Translations under genes and position numbers: made by a program | The notes under the pieces: model-generated | What the model saw: only the letters and a program-made list of their open reading frames with translations | The model's database searches: none | Told to the model about the DNA's origin: nothing | Origin: Chryseobacterium carnipullorum | Lineage (GTDB): Bacteria; Bacteroidota; Bacteroidia; Flavobacteriales; Weeksellaceae | Assembly (NCBI RefSeq): GCF_900142785.1 | Contig: NZ_FRCD01000001.1 | Span: forward strand, 372,001 to 436,000 | Direction of reading: 5' to 3' | DNA length: 64,000 bases | Shown: one piece after another, positions 46,622-55,794 of the stretch | Position numbering within the stretch: the first letter of the stretch is position 1 | Layout: the number at the start of each line of letters is the position of its first letter

Positions 46622-47506
46622 TTAGTCGTTATAGACCGAAGTTTTGTATGCGATGATGGTGTTCTTCATCAGCATGGCTCTCGTCATCGGGCCTACTCCT
46701 CCAGGTACTGGTGTAATCCAGCTTGCTTTCGCTGCACAACTGTCAAAATCCACGTCACCTGCCAGGTAATATCCTTTTGGAGAGTTATCATCTACTCTTG
46801 TGATTCCTACATCCACGATGACTGCGCCATCTTTGATCATATCTCCTTTTAAGAAATGAGGATCACCTAAAGCGGTAATAACGATATCGGCCTTTTTTGT
46901 ATATTCTTCGATGTCTTTTGTGTAAGAGTGGGTCAAAGTTACGGTAGAGTTCCCGGGGAAATCTTTTCTTCCCATCAGGATGCTCATCGGTCTTCCTACG
47001 ATTTTACTTCTTCCGATGATGACACAATCTTTTCCTTTGGTTTCAATATTATATCTTTCCAATAAGGTCAGAATCCCGAAAGGAGTAGCAGGAAGGAAAG
47101 TGTCCATTTCCAGAGCCATTTTTCCGAAATTCTCAGGATGGAACCCATCTACATCTTTTCTTGGATCAATAGCCAGAATGATCTTTTCCTGATCGATCTG
47201 ATCTGGCAAAGGAAGCTGTACGATGAAGCCGTCTACTGCCTTAGATTTATTCAGTTCATCAATTTTTTCCAATAGTTCAGATTCAGAAACTGTGCTTGGG
47301 AATTTGACAAGTGTAGAACGGAATCCTACTTCCTCACAGTCTTTTACCTTACTGTTTACATACGCCTTGCTCGCTCCGTTGTTTCCTACAAGAATCGCTA
47401 CCAAATGTGGTGCTCTTTTCTTGCTTTCAAGGATCTTTTCTACTTCCACCTTGATCTCTGCTTTTATTTCCTTGGATACTTTAAGTCCGTCAAGAATTTC
47501 TGCCAT
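46622..47506 (-). CDS. folD: Bifunctional methylenetetrahydrofolate dehydrogenase/cyclohydrolase
   Basis: FolD converts 5,10-methylene-THF to 10-formyl-THF for purine and fMet synthesis. The 294-residue protein contains YVxxK (AYVNSKVKDCEEVG), VDGFHPENFG, the dinucleotide-binding GRSKIVGRPM and PVPGGVGPMTRAML, all standard. It is 21 bp after the methyltransferase gene and 7 bp before queE. Confidence 0.95.
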   Translation of the reverse strand: MAEILDGLKVSKEIKAEIKVEVEKILESKKRAPHLVAILVGNNGASKAYVNSKVKDCEEVGFRSTLVKFPSTVSESELLEKIDELNKSKAVDGFIVQLPLPDQIDQEKIILAIDPRKDVDGFHPENFGKMALEMDTFLPATPFGILTLLERYNIETKGKDCVIIGRSKIVGRPMSILMGRKDFPGNSTVTLTHSYTKDIEEYTKKADIVITALGDPHFLKGDMIKDGAVIVDVGITRVDDNSPKGYYLAGDVDFDSCAAKASWITPVPGGVGPMTRAMLMKNTIIAYKTSVYND

Positions 47507-47527
47507 TTTTACTTTTTTTACTTTTAT

Positions 47528-48352
47528 TTAGATTTTATTGAATACAACAATATCCTGGAATTCATCAGCACTTTCCTTATCTACATTGGTTCTCCAGAAT
47601 CCTTCTTTTACTGTGGTCACTTTTAAACCTGCTTCTGCAGCCATCTGATGCAGTAGAGGAATACTTACCGCAATATTCGCTGCGGTCACTTTATCGTCCA
47701 TCAGCCTGTAGCCTTCATATTGGTGCGGAAAAGGCATGGTGCCAAATTCCGTTTTAGAGTCATCATACAGAAAGAAAGTGGCTAAACACTGTCCGCTGCT
47801 GTTCAAAACCCGGCTGATCTCATTCAGATATCTTTTAATCTCGGGAATCTGCATATGCGTGAAAACCGAGAACAGGAATACTTTGTCAAATTGTGCCTGA
47901 TCATAAGGAAATGTAAAACTCTCTGCTTTTTGGCTGAAAGTGTTGTACAGGTCATTATAAATCGGGGTAAACTTGAATTTAAAATTCGGATGTTTCTCAC
48001 CGATATTTTTATTACACCAGTTGATTCCTTTTTCTACAGCATCAAACCCGTCATACGTTCCGTGATCAATAATTCCTTTAAGTGCTACAGCGGTTCTTCC
48101 GATTCCGCATCCTACATCCAGGACATGATCTGTATTTTGTAAGCCGATATATTTTTTAAGGGCATTTACCTGACGGATCCCGTGAGGAATAAAGTCGCTG
48201 CCGCCCACATAGATGTCACCTTTTTTAGGTTCATTCTTAGATCTCTTTCCGGTAAGACCTTCATACAGGTCTATTGGGAAATAATAGATCTTTCTTCCCA
48301 AAAGCCTGAGACTGGGAGGAAGCTTATAATAATATGATCGTAATGCAGACAT
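47528..48352 (-). CDS. Class I SAM-dependent methyltransferase
   Basis: A 274-residue protein with the Rossmann-fold SAM motif VLDVGCGIGRTA (about 80-91) and a motif IV-like FDKVFLFSVFTHM. It is similar to small-molecule or lipid methyltransferases, but the substrate cannot be told. It is encoded 3 bp after pgi, in the same operon. It could act on a cell-envelope metabolite; that is a guess from nothing more than general family context. Confidence 0.85.
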   Translation of the reverse strand: MSALRSYYYKLPPSLRLLGRKIYYFPIDLYEGLTGKRSKNEPKKGDIYVGGSDFIPHGIRQVNALKKYIGLQNTDHVLDVGCGIGRTAVALKGIIDHGTYDGFDAVEKGINWCNKNIGEKHPNFKFKFTPIYNDLYNTFSQKAESFTFPYDQAQFDKVFLFSVFTHMQIPEIKRYLNEISRVLNSSGQCLATFFLYDDSKTEFGTMPFPHQYEGYRLMDDKVTAANIAVSIPLLHQMAAEAGLKVTTVKEGFWRTNVDKESADEFQDIVVFNKI

Positions 48353-48355
48353 CTG

Positions 48356-49996
48356 CTATTTATTTCCTTTATAATAGTTGATCAGTCCGTTTGTAGAGCT
48401 GTCATGAGAATTGATCGCTTCATTGTTTTCAAGCTCAGGAAGGATTTTATTGGCTAAAACTTTTCCTAATTCCACCCCAAACTGGTCGAAGCTGAAAATA
48501 TTCCAGATCACTCCCTGAACAAAAATCTTATGCTCGTACATGGCAATCAACTGTCCCAATGAAAATGGAGTTAATTCATTGAATAATATTGAGTTGGTGG
48601 GGGTGTTTCCGTGGAAGACTTTATAGTTCAGTAATCTGTCAATTTCTTCATCGGATTTCCCTTCGTTTCTTAATTCCTGTTCCACTTCTTCTTCTGATTT
48701 TCCAAAGGCAAGAGCTTCAGTCTGTGCAAAAAAGTTAGCTAAAAGTTTAGGCTGATGATCAGAAACCGCATTGCTGCTTTTTACATAAGCGATAAAATCC
48801 GCAGGAATAAGTTCTGTTCCCTGATGGATAAGCTGATAGAAAGCATGTTGTCCGTTTGTTCCCGGCTCACCCCAGATAATAGGCCCTGTTTCATATTCTA
48901 CAAATTCTCCGTTTCGGTCCACACATTTTCCGTTACTTTCCATATCTCCCTGCTGAAGATAGGCTGCAAACCTGTCCAGATATTGAGAATAAGGAAGGAT
49001 GGCATACGTTGTTGCCGCATAGAAATTACGGTACCAGATGCCTAAAAGACCCATTAATACCGGAACGTTTTCTGAGAAATCAGCCGTCTGGAAATGTTGG
49101 TCAGTGTCGGAAGCTCCCTTCAAAAGTTCCTCGAAATTGTCATATCCAACTGCCAGAACGATGCTAAGGCCGATAGCACTCCAAAGAGAATATCTTCCGC
49201 CTACCCAGTCCCAGAACTCAAATATATTTTCTTCTGCGATACCAAACTGTTTAACAGCTTCAACGTTTGTAGATAAAGCTACGAAATGTTTGGCAACGTC
49301 TTCTTCTTTTCCTGCTTTCAGGAACCAGTCTTTTGCAGAATTGGCATTGGTCATGGTTTCCTGAGTTGTAAAAGTCTTGGAAGCAATGATGAACAATGTC
49401 GTTTCAGGATTCAGTTTTTTTACGGTTTCTGCAATGTGATTCCCGTCAACGTTTGAAACGAAATGAACGTTTAATCTTGTTTTAAAATGCTTTAATGCAG
49501 AGCAAACCATCACCGGTCCAAGGTCTGAACCTCCGATTCCGATATTCACCACATCAGTAATTTCTTTTCCACTGAAACCTTTGTGCTCTCCTGAAATAAT
49601 TTTTTCAGAGAAGGCTTTCATGTGGTCAAGAACTCTTCTGATCTGAGGTTTGATATTTTCACCGTCTACAATGATTTCTTTATCTGAAAAATCCCTCAAC
49701 GCAGTATGAAGCACTGCTCTTCCTTCAGTTTCGTTGATCTTGTCACCGGAAAACATTTTAGAAATAGCATCTTTCAACTGACATTCTTCTGCTAATTGAA
49801 GTAAAAGATCTCTGGTTCTTGAGTCGATCAGATTTTTAGAGTAATCAAAAAGAAAATTATCTTTCTGCAAAGAAAATTCTTTAAAACGCTCAGGGTTATA
49901 CTGGAAAAGACTTCTCAAATCGAAGTCATTACCTGCAAAATGTTCGTCAAGCGCTTTCCAGCTGGTAGTTTGTATAGGATTTATTTTTGATAGCAT
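48356..49996 (-). CDS. pgi: Glucose-6-phosphate isomerase
   Basis: Interconverts glucose-6-phosphate and fructose-6-phosphate. The 546-residue protein is full length and has the PGI signatures: [24 protein letters not shown], a Glu in [11 protein letters not shown] and the catalytic His-containing region [13 protein letters not shown]. It is the first gene of a four-gene minus-strand operon and has a good promoter at 50076-50107. Confidence 0.97.
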   Translation of the reverse strand: MLSKINPIQTTSWKALDEHFAGNDFDLRSLFQYNPERFKEFSLQKDNFLFDYSKNLIDSRTRDLLLQLAEECQLKDAISKMFSGDKINETEGRAVLHTALRDFSDKEIIVDGENIKPQIRRVLDHMKAFSEKIISGEHKGFSGKEITDVVNIGIGGSDLGPVMVCSALKHFKTRLNVHFVSNVDGNHIAETVKKLNPETTLFIIASKTFTTQETMTNANSAKDWFLKAGKEEDVAKHFVALSTNVEAVKQFGIAEENIFEFWDWVGGRYSLWSAIGLSIVLAVGYDNFEELLKGASDTDQHFQTADFSENVPVLMGLLGIWYRNFYAATTYAILPYSQYLDRFAAYLQQGDMESNGKCVDRNGEFVEYETGPIIWGEPGTNGQHAFYQLIHQGTELIPADFIAYVKSSNAVSDHQPKLLANFFAQTEALAFGKSEEEVEQELRNEGKSDEEIDRLLNYKVFHGNTPTNSILFNELTPFSLGQLIAMYEHKIFVQGVIWNIFSFDQFGVELGKVLANKILPELENNEAINSHDSSTNGLINYYKGNK

Positions 49997-50075
49997 ATTT
50001 TAGAAATTAGATAGATTCAAAAATGAAGATTGGATCAAAAATGTTTTAAATCCATGTCATTTTATTTCTGATGTG

Positions 50076-50107
50076 CAAATTTAAGGAAAAATAAAACCTC
50101 AGATCAA
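50076..50107 (-). promoter_or_regulatory. Promoter of the pgi-folD-queE operon
   Basis: On the minus strand TAAATTTG (50076-50083) matches TAnnTTTG with a TTG (50105-50107) 21 bases upstream. The pgi ATG is about 80 bases downstream. Confidence 0.6.
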
Positions 50108-50142
50108 TTTGAACGTGATAAATAACATTTTTTTAAAAAACA

Positions 50143-50165
50143 AACCCCAGATCAAGTCTGAGGTT
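50143..50165 (-). terminator. Intrinsic terminator of the sigma-factor operon
   Basis: A nine-position stem with one mismatch (50143-50151 with 50157-50165) followed by T's when read on the minus strand, 35 bp after the membrane-protein stop. Confidence 0.7.
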
Positions 50166-50199
50166 CGTTGTTATTATTAGTGACAGATGAATAAGAAAA

Positions 50200-50808
50200 T
50201 TATTCGTCCATTTCGTTCAGAATATTTTCAAGGCGCTTGGCATTTCTTCCGTAGATGTATCGAGTCCATAAAACAATGCTGGCTACAATCGCTACGGTTC
50301 CAGCAAGAACGATGAGAATCAAAGTCTGTTGATAGACATCGGCAAAATTTACTAAAGACTTTCCTTTTTTCTCAAACAGATTATAGAATTCCAGTCCTAA
50401 TGCAATCATGAAATGGGGAAGCAACAGGAATCCAAATGACTGATACCGTTCCATATTCAGTTTCAATTCATGGTATATTTTCCAGAGACTGTTTTTGGTA
50501 TTTCCGGAATAAAGCTCCGTTTGCTTATAAAATTTATAAAACCCGAAAAAGTAATAGGAAGATATAACGACAAGCATCGCATAGGATGTATAATAAATGA
50601 TATACTGAGAAGGCGGAAAATCCAGCAGCTGTGGAAAGAAAGCAATAAGAATGATGGCAATGACCTGCATGGGAAATTCTGCTTTCATACTTTTCTGGAT
50701 CTTTTCAATAGGATGCTTGCTTTTCTTTAATTGTTCTATAGTGTTAGGAATACTGACGCTGCTGTTGTCTTCGTTATTCCACTGCTCTTTTAATTGATCA
50801 AAATTCAT
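50200..50808 (-). CDS. Membrane protein cotranscribed with a sigma factor
   Basis: A 202-residue protein with a short N-terminal cytoplasmic part (MNFDQLKEQWNNEDN) and about four hydrophobic helices (about 45-65, 72-92, 125-145, 160-180). It starts inside the end of the sigma factor gene (11-bp overlap). Its position and topology suggest an anti-sigma factor or a membrane sensor for that sigma factor; no zinc-binding anti-sigma motif is present, so this is inference. Confidence 0.75.
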   Translation of the reverse strand: MNFDQLKEQWNNEDNSSVSIPNTIEQLKKSKHPIEKIQKSMKAEFPMQVIAIILIAFFPQLLDFPPSQYIIYYTSYAMLVVISSYYFFGFYKFYKQTELYSGNTKNSLWKIYHELKLNMERYQSFGFLLLPHFMIALGLEFYNLFEKKGKSLVNFADVYQQTLILIVLAGTVAIVASIVLWTRYIYGRNAKRLENILNEMDE

Positions 50809-51307
50809 AGCCTGATTTTTTTATGATTTGCTGTATTTTTTCTTTGGTTCTGTTAAGTTTTACGCGGGCATTGACTTCACTTAGCCCCAGGTTTTCACCA
50901 ATCTCCTTATGAGACATCCCTTCCATGAAATAAAAGATAATGGCTTTTTCAAGTGCTTTGAGTTCCTGGACAGCTCTGTAAAAAACTTCCAGCTGTTTAT
51001 CCTTGGCGGGATTATAGTCTTCATTTTGTACTTCAAAATGGCTTGGCACATCTGTTTGATTACTCGTCCGTTGTTTTTCTTTTTTTAAATAAGTAATGGC
51101 GGTATTGATGGCCACCCGGTACATCCATGTTGAAAATTCACTGTTGCCTTTGAAGTTCCGGTAAGATTTCCACAGTTGAATAAGGATTTCCTGCTGCAGG
51201 TCTTCCCGGTCTTCCAAAGAATCCGCATAGATGCGGGAGGCCTTATATAAGATGCCTTTGTGTTGGTTGACGAGCTTTAAAAAAGCGGTTTCAGTTTGGC
51301 TGCTCAC
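50798..51307 (-). CDS. RNA polymerase sigma-70 family factor, ECF type
   Basis: A 169-residue ECF sigma factor with region 2 (AFLKLVNQHKGILYKASRIYADS, then DLQQEILIQLWKSYRNF and FSTWMYRVAINTAITYL) and region 4 (KEIGENLGLSEVNARVKLNRTKEKI, a helix-turn-helix). It redirects RNA polymerase to a stress or envelope regulon. It overlaps by 11 bp the membrane-protein gene. No target promoter is visible here. Confidence 0.94.
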   Translation of the reverse strand: MSSQTETAFLKLVNQHKGILYKASRIYADSLEDREDLQQEILIQLWKSYRNFKGNSEFSTWMYRVAINTAITYLKKEKQRTSNQTDVPSHFEVQNEDYNPAKDKQLEVFYRAVQELKALEKAIIFYFMEGMSHKEIGENLGLSEVNARVKLNRTKEKIQQIIKKSGYEF

Positions 51308-51331
51308 GACGATTTCATGGTTTGGTTATAA

Positions 51332-52201
51332 TTAAAGGCTTAAAATCGGTTTCACGGTGTATCCTTTCGATCTTAAAAGAAGGATTATTCCGTTCTCACC
51401 CATAAGATGAGCGCTTCCAATGGCAAAGAAAGCACTTTCTTTTTTCATCATTTCCGGCATTTTTTCTGCCCAGTTTTTATTTCGGTCCGTAAGCATTACT
51501 TTTTCCTGTTCCGCATTCATTAAATTGTCATCTTTGAAAAGGGAATAAACCGATTGTACATCTTCTTTTTTAAATGCTGCTACCATTTTCTTAAGAAGGA
51601 TTTCATATTCTTTTCCCATTTTTAACTGTCCGATTACCGCTTTCAGATCATAAGCCTTATTGATGGAAGTCATCTGATCGTTTACTTTTTCAAGTCCAAA
51701 GACTTTCTTTTTATTTTTAAGAGCATTTTGAAGCAGTTCTATTTCATATAATTTGATATCAGTTTGCGGACATGGCAATGCATTTAATGAAATAAGTGCA
51801 TACAGCCCCTGTGAACTCGAGTGATCCATCTTCTTTAAATCTGTTCCGTAATCAGCGAGTACGTTGTCTAACTCCGCAGATTCTTCAGGAGTCAGCTGAT
51901 CGGATAGTTTTTTATCGGTTTGATACATTGTCTGCATGGCTGCCATTTCAGCCGGATCCGTATAATTGATCTCCATTACGAATTGATCAGATTTTTCAAG
52001 GGCTTTCATGACTTTCGGTTTAATTTCAAAATCCTGACTGCACATGATATGAAAGGTTCCTGCTATATAAGAAGGTTTTGTAAGGCCATTCCCTGAAATT
52101 TCCCAAACTGTACTGTTTTCGGTGTCCTTGCTTTGGGCCTTCGCTGTGATAAAGGTTGCTGATAATACTGCAGCGAGCCCAAGTTGTATTAAATTTTTCA
52201 T
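51332..52201 (-). CDS. TraB/GumN family protein
   Basis: A 289-residue secreted or periplasmic protein with a signal peptide (cleavage near AKA, about 23) and family blocks GTFHIMC, MEINYTDP and the C-terminal FAIGSAHLMGENGIILLLRSKGY. The TraB/GumN family is a putative membrane-associated metalloprotease-like fold; its true activity in bacteria is unclear. It is 24 bp upstream of the sigma factor gene and may be cotranscribed with it. Confidence 0.88.
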   Translation of the reverse strand: MKNLIQLGLAAVLSATFITAKAQSKDTENSTVWEISGNGLTKPSYIAGTFHIMCSQDFEIKPKVMKALEKSDQFVMEINYTDPAEMAAMQTMYQTDKKLSDQLTPEESAELDNVLADYGTDLKKMDHSSSQGLYALISLNALPCPQTDIKLYEIELLQNALKNKKKVFGLEKVNDQMTSINKAYDLKAVIGQLKMGKEYEILLKKMVAAFKKEDVQSVYSLFKDDNLMNAEQEKVMLTDRNKNWAEKMPEMMKKESAFFAIGSAHLMGENGIILLLRSKGYTVKPILSL

Positions 52202-52287
52202 ATGATTAAGTTTTTAATTATTTATTCTTTTATACAGTAGGTAAGAGCAGGATAATGATCGTTACAGTTTTTTTCCGAAAAAATAAA

Positions 52288-52309
52288 AAACCTCCTGAGC
52301 AGGAGGTTT
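52288..52309 (-). terminator. Intrinsic terminator of DUF4349 gene
   Basis: A near-perfect stem around AACCTCCTG/CAGGAGGTT, followed by T's on the minus strand, about 50 bp after the stop. Confidence 0.85.
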
Positions 52310-52357
52310 GAAAAATCTGAAATTATGATGATAACCAATTGGTTAGGATTGCTTTTT

Positions 52358-53263
52358 TTATTCTGAAACTTTTGTAGTTTCCGGTTTGGTCAGCTTTCTT
52401 TTTCTTAGAAAATAGACCGCTGTACCTAAAATGAATACCAGAGGCCATACCGTAATAAGTCCCACCGCAATTTTTTGGATCAGATAAAAACCTTCTACAA
52501 ATGCATTTTTAGCATCATATAGAAAATTGAACTTATATTGATTGTCAATATTCCGGGTATTGGTCACAGCAATTTCCGCAATGCGAAGTTTAGGCTCTTT
52601 GATATAAATGTCTATAGTGCTGTATTTGATATCGTCTGTAGTGTCCATATTGGCAAGCTGCTGCAGATTTCCTTCCGCCATATTGTCGTTGTCCAGTTTT
52701 ACTTTATCCTTGTTTGCTTTTAGCTGACTGATGTTTTCTTCGGTCTTTTTTATTCTTTTGCCTTCCATTTCCGCATACTTGATGTTGGATGTTACATCTT
52801 CAGCATGGATTGTTCTGGAATTTAAAAACAGTTTTTTATCATTGATTTTGACAAGGAGCTCACTCAATTTTTCTGTAGGAACACGTGCCTGGATTGTGTT
52901 TTCAGTCTGATACTTTTTGATCAGCATTGCATCATTATCGGAAGTATTGTAAGTATCCTGTGAAATCACATTGCTCTGAAGGTTGCTGTGGGTAACAAAG
53001 CCTCCAAGGTCCTGAACTGTCTTTTCAATGGAAACCGTTGCGTCATACACATCCTTCACTTCCATATTGACATCTGCTGTTTTGATGAATTGTTTGTCTT
53101 TTACCTTCATAGAGGCGACAGAAGAGACACTGTCTGAAAGGGAAACAGCAGCAGTAGAATCAGCAGCATAATTTTCAGTAGTGGCCACTTCTCCTTTTTT
53201 ACATGAATAAATTCCTAATAAAAGAAATGCTGAAAGAGATAGTTGAATGTAAGTCGTTTTCAT
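52358..53263 (-). CDS. DUF4349 domain lipoprotein with C-terminal membrane segment
   Basis: A 301-residue protein with a lipoprotein signal (lipobox LGIYSC, Cys about 21), a periplasmic DUF4349 domain (with the coiled-coil stretch EMEGKRIKKTEENISQLKA) and a membrane helix near the C-terminus (about 265-288). Family members act in the cell envelope, but the function is unproven. The spot between TraB and the acyl-CoA dehydrogenase genes gives no hint. It is a single gene with its own terminator. Confidence 0.87.
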   Translation of the reverse strand: MKTTYIQLSLSAFLLLGIYSCKKGEVATTENYAADSTAAVSLSDSVSSVASMKVKDKQFIKTADVNMEVKDVYDATVSIEKTVQDLGGFVTHSNLQSNVISQDTYNTSDNDAMLIKKYQTENTIQARVPTEKLSELLVKINDKKLFLNSRTIHAEDVTSNIKYAEMEGKRIKKTEENISQLKANKDKVKLDNDNMAEGNLQQLANMDTTDDIKYSTIDIYIKEPKLRIAEIAVTNTRNIDNQYKFNFLYDAKNAFVEGFYLIQKIAVGLITVWPLVFILGTAVYFLRKRKLTKPETTKVSE

Positions 53264-53473
53264 AGCGTTGATTTTTTTGTGGGTTTACTTAGGTCAAAGT
53301 TCTTTCAGGATCGTTTGTAATATTTGAAAATCAGGCGTAAAGAAATTGTAAAGAAATATTTCCATTTTAACGAATTGTAAATGAGTGTTTTGTAAAATGG
53401 AGTATCCTGTTAGGGCTTATTTTCGGAGCAATTTTTGCTTAACTTTTACAAATCAATCCCACAAAACATTACT

Positions 53474-54832
53474 ATGTCAAATACTTTTTCCAAAATCAGA
53501 AACGCTTTAGAATTATTCAGGTCGATAGATTTTGACCAGCTGAGTGCTATTTCTCAAAAAGTTGATCTTCCCAAGCTGATGCAGAATTTTTCCAAACTGG
53601 ATGATCAGCAGTTGAACGGAATGATGAAAATGCTTGATCCTAATAAGAAAAAGCGGGAACTTCCCCCAATTGATGGGGATTTTTATGACATCTACCATAC
53701 CTTAACTGCGGAGCAACGAGAGATTCAGCTTAAAGTAAGAGCGTTCATGGAAAAAGAAGTAAAACCTTTGGTAAATCATTACTGGTTAAGAGACGAATTT
53801 CCTTTTGAGCTCATTCCAAAATTCCAGAAACTGAATATCTGTGGCGTTACCTATGAAGGATATGGCTGTCCGGGAATGCCTTTTCTGATGGAAGGTGTTA
53901 TCGCTATGGAAATGGCGAGAATTGATGCTTCTATTGCCACATTCTTTGGTGTTCAGTCCGGATTGGCGATGGGATCTATTTATATCTGCGGATCAGAAGA
54001 ACAGAAACAGAAATGGCTGCCGCAAATGCAGAAGTTTGAAAAAATAGGAGCTTTCGGACTTACGGAGCCTGAAGTAGGATCCGGAGCTGCAGGTGGTCTT
54101 ACGGTTACCTGTAAAAAAACAGAGGAAGGCTGGATCCTTAATGGTCAGAAAAAATGGATAGGAAACGCCACCTTTGCTGACTTAATCATTATCTGGGCAA
54201 GAGATCTTGACAGTGGTGAAGTAAAAAGTTTCATTGTCGAAAAAGATAATCCGGGATATTCCGTTGAAAAAATCAAAGGAAAAATGGCATTGAGAATTGT
54301 TCAGAACGGATTGATTACTTTAACCGATTGTCTTGTCACCGAAGACAACCGTCTTCAGAATGCCAATTCATTCAAAGATACCGGAAAAGTGCTCCGTATG
54401 ACCAGAGCAGGAGTGGCCTGGATGGCTACAGGTTGTGCAAGGGGTGCATACGAAAGTGCATTACAATATACCAGAACGAGAGAACAGTTTGGGAAGCCTA
54501 TTGCCTCATTCCAGATGATTCAGGGACATTTGGTAGAAATGTTGTCCAATCTTACCGCAATGCAGACCATGGTTTTCAGACTGTCTGAAATGCAGGATGA
54601 AGGGATTTTAAAAGACGAACATGCTTCACTGGCTAAAGTTTTCTGTACTTTGAGAACCAGGGATATTGTTTCCAGAGCAAGAGAAGTCCTGGGAGGAAAC
54701 GGTATTCTCCTTGAATATGATGTCGCAAGATTTGTTGCAGATGCTGAAGCCATCTATTCTTACGAAGGAACGAAAGAGATCAATTCCCTTATCGTAGGAA
54801 GATCCATTACCGGATTCAGTGCGTTTGTATAA
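53474..54832 (+). CDS. Acyl-CoA dehydrogenase, glutaryl-CoA dehydrogenase-like
   Basis: A flavin-linked dehydrogenase forming an enoyl-CoA. From the ATG at 53474 (MSNTFSKIRN) it has 452 residues; an ATG 13 codons upstream is less likely. The first ~70 residues are an extra region absent in short-chain enzymes. The core shows AFGLTEPEVGSGA (FAD loop), GWILNGQKKWIGNATFAD, REQFGKPIASFQ and, near the C-terminus, YSYEGTKEINSLIVGR with the catalytic Glu, like glutaryl-CoA dehydrogenase. It would feed lysine or fatty-acid breakdown. Confidence 0.9.
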   Translation: MSNTFSKIRNALELFRSIDFDQLSAISQKVDLPKLMQNFSKLDDQQLNGMMKMLDPNKKKRELPPIDGDFYDIYHTLTAEQREIQLKVRAFMEKEVKPLVNHYWLRDEFPFELIPKFQKLNICGVTYEGYGCPGMPFLMEGVIAMEMARIDASIATFFGVQSGLAMGSIYICGSEEQKQKWLPQMQKFEKIGAFGLTEPEVGSGAAGGLTVTCKKTEEGWILNGQKKWIGNATFADLIIIWARDLDSGEVKSFIVEKDNPGYSVEKIKGKMALRIVQNGLITLTDCLVTEDNRLQNANSFKDTGKVLRMTRAGVAWMATGCARGAYESALQYTRTREQFGKPIASFQMIQGHLVEMLSNLTAMQTMVFRLSEMQDEGILKDEHASLAKVFCTLRTRDIVSRAREVLGGNGILLEYDVARFVADAEAIYSYEGTKEINSLIVGRSITGFSAFV

Positions 54833-54849
54833 ATTATTTAATGTGAATT

Positions 54850-54916
54850 GTGAATGGTCAATAGTGAATTTTTCGCGTGGTATAAAAATTGACAGCGAAG
54901 CTAATTGACCATTCAC
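54850..54916. repeat. Imperfect palindromic intergenic element
   Basis: Outer arms of 13 bases, GTGAATGGTCAAT and ATTGACCATTCAC (54850-54862 with 54904-54916), enclose inner arms TTCGC/GCGAA (54872-54876 with 54895-54899). The element sits between convergent genes and resembles the dispersed palindromic repeats of this genus, as I remember them. No transposase is present. Confidence 0.6.
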
Positions 54917-54933
54917 TATTCACCAATAGTTTT

Positions 54934-55311
54934 TTAACTAATCAAAGCCTTATATTTTTCCCGGTCATCAATAATTGCCCAGATATTGATCAGAAACATC
55001 ACTATTGCGGTGATGATTCCCATTTGGCTGGGATCCCTGTATAGATTATGAATAACAATGCCTACCATAACGGGAAGAAGCATGATAGCACCCAATGCTT
55101 TGGTCTTTGGAAAGATAAATAATACCCCACCGATAATTTCTACGATTCCCACTAAAGGCAAAAGCCAGCCGATTTCACCAAAAGCAGCAAATATTTTCAC
55201 TTGCTCAGGAGTCATTTTAGGCATTGGAGAATAGTGGAAGAATTTGTTCAAACCGGCATTGATGAACATCAATGCGAATATAAAGGATAGAATAAATTTT
55301 ACGATTTTCAT
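54934..55311 (-). CDS. DoxX family membrane protein
   Basis: A 125-residue inner membrane protein with four helices and the DoxX-type start MKIVKFILSFIFALMFINAG, then a region typical of the family (GEIGWLLPLVGIVEIIGGVLFI). The role of such proteins is unclear: some support thiol or oxidative-stress enzymes. Its 3' end is close to the palindromic element. A -7 box (CAAATGTA, 55328-55335, minus strand) lies upstream. Confidence 0.85.
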   Translation of the reverse strand: MKIVKFILSFIFALMFINAGLNKFFHYSPMPKMTPEQVKIFAAFGEIGWLLPLVGIVEIIGGVLFIFPKTKALGAIMLLPVMVGIVIHNLYRDPSQMGIITAIVMFLINIWAIIDDREKYKALIS

Positions 55312-55430
55312 ATTGTTGATTTTATATCAAATGTAAAACAAAAATGATATTCGTTTATTTAATTTAGATGAAACTTATGAATATCTTTCGTTTTGTTGGG
55401 TGTCAGCTGTTATATTTTGATTTTGTTTAA

Positions 55431-55438
55431 TATATTTG
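55431..55438 (+). promoter_or_regulatory. -7 promoter box of bacteriocin-like gene
   Basis: TATATTTG matches TAnnTTTG, 30 bases before the ATG at 55468. A TTG lies 11 bases upstream, too near to be the ideal -33. Confidence 0.5.
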
Positions 55439-55467
55439 TTGTACAAATCAAACTAAACAATTGTATT

Positions 55468-55710
55468 ATGCTGAAAAATCTTCAAAAACTAGATCGTGAA
55501 AATTTAAAAAAAATCAATGGAGGAGGGAAACCGCCTATCTGTGATATTGGACCAGAAGGATGTCCTTGTAAAATTCCACCAGGAGACCCTTGTTTAGGAG
55601 GTCCTGGCGGTGGAGGTGGTTCGGATTTAGGATACTGTCCTGATAGCCATGCGTATATTCCATGTAACCAGACTTGTCCTAACGGGATGGATCCGTTATG
55701 TGCATTGTAA
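55468..55710 (+). CDS. Bacteriocin-like peptide with double-glycine leader
   Basis: I start at 55468 (MLKNLQKLDRENLKKINGG), giving 80 residues; an ATG at 55393 adds only an unrelated hydrophobic stretch. The leader ends in Gly-Gly like the peptide at 6471-6679. The core is rich in Cys (7), Pro and Gly (PGGGGGSDLGYC), suggesting disulfides. Such peptides are usually cut and exported by a peptidase-containing ABC transporter; none is encoded in this window. Its activity is unknown. Confidence 0.8.
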   Translation: MLKNLQKLDRENLKKINGGGKPPICDIGPEGCPCKIPPGDPCLGGPGGGGGSDLGYCPDSHAYIPCNQTCPNGMDPLCAL

Positions 55711-55724
55711 AAACTTAACAATAG

Positions 55725-55751
55725 AGCTGTCTCAAGTGAGGCAGCTTTTTT
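55725..55751 (+). terminator. Intrinsic terminator of bacteriocin-like gene
   Basis: A stem of AGCTG-CTC type (55725-55733 with 55738-55746) with T-run, 14 bp after the stop. Confidence 0.8.
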
Positions 55752-55794
55752 ATGGATAGTAAATGATAGACTTGTATGACTTATAATTTAATAC

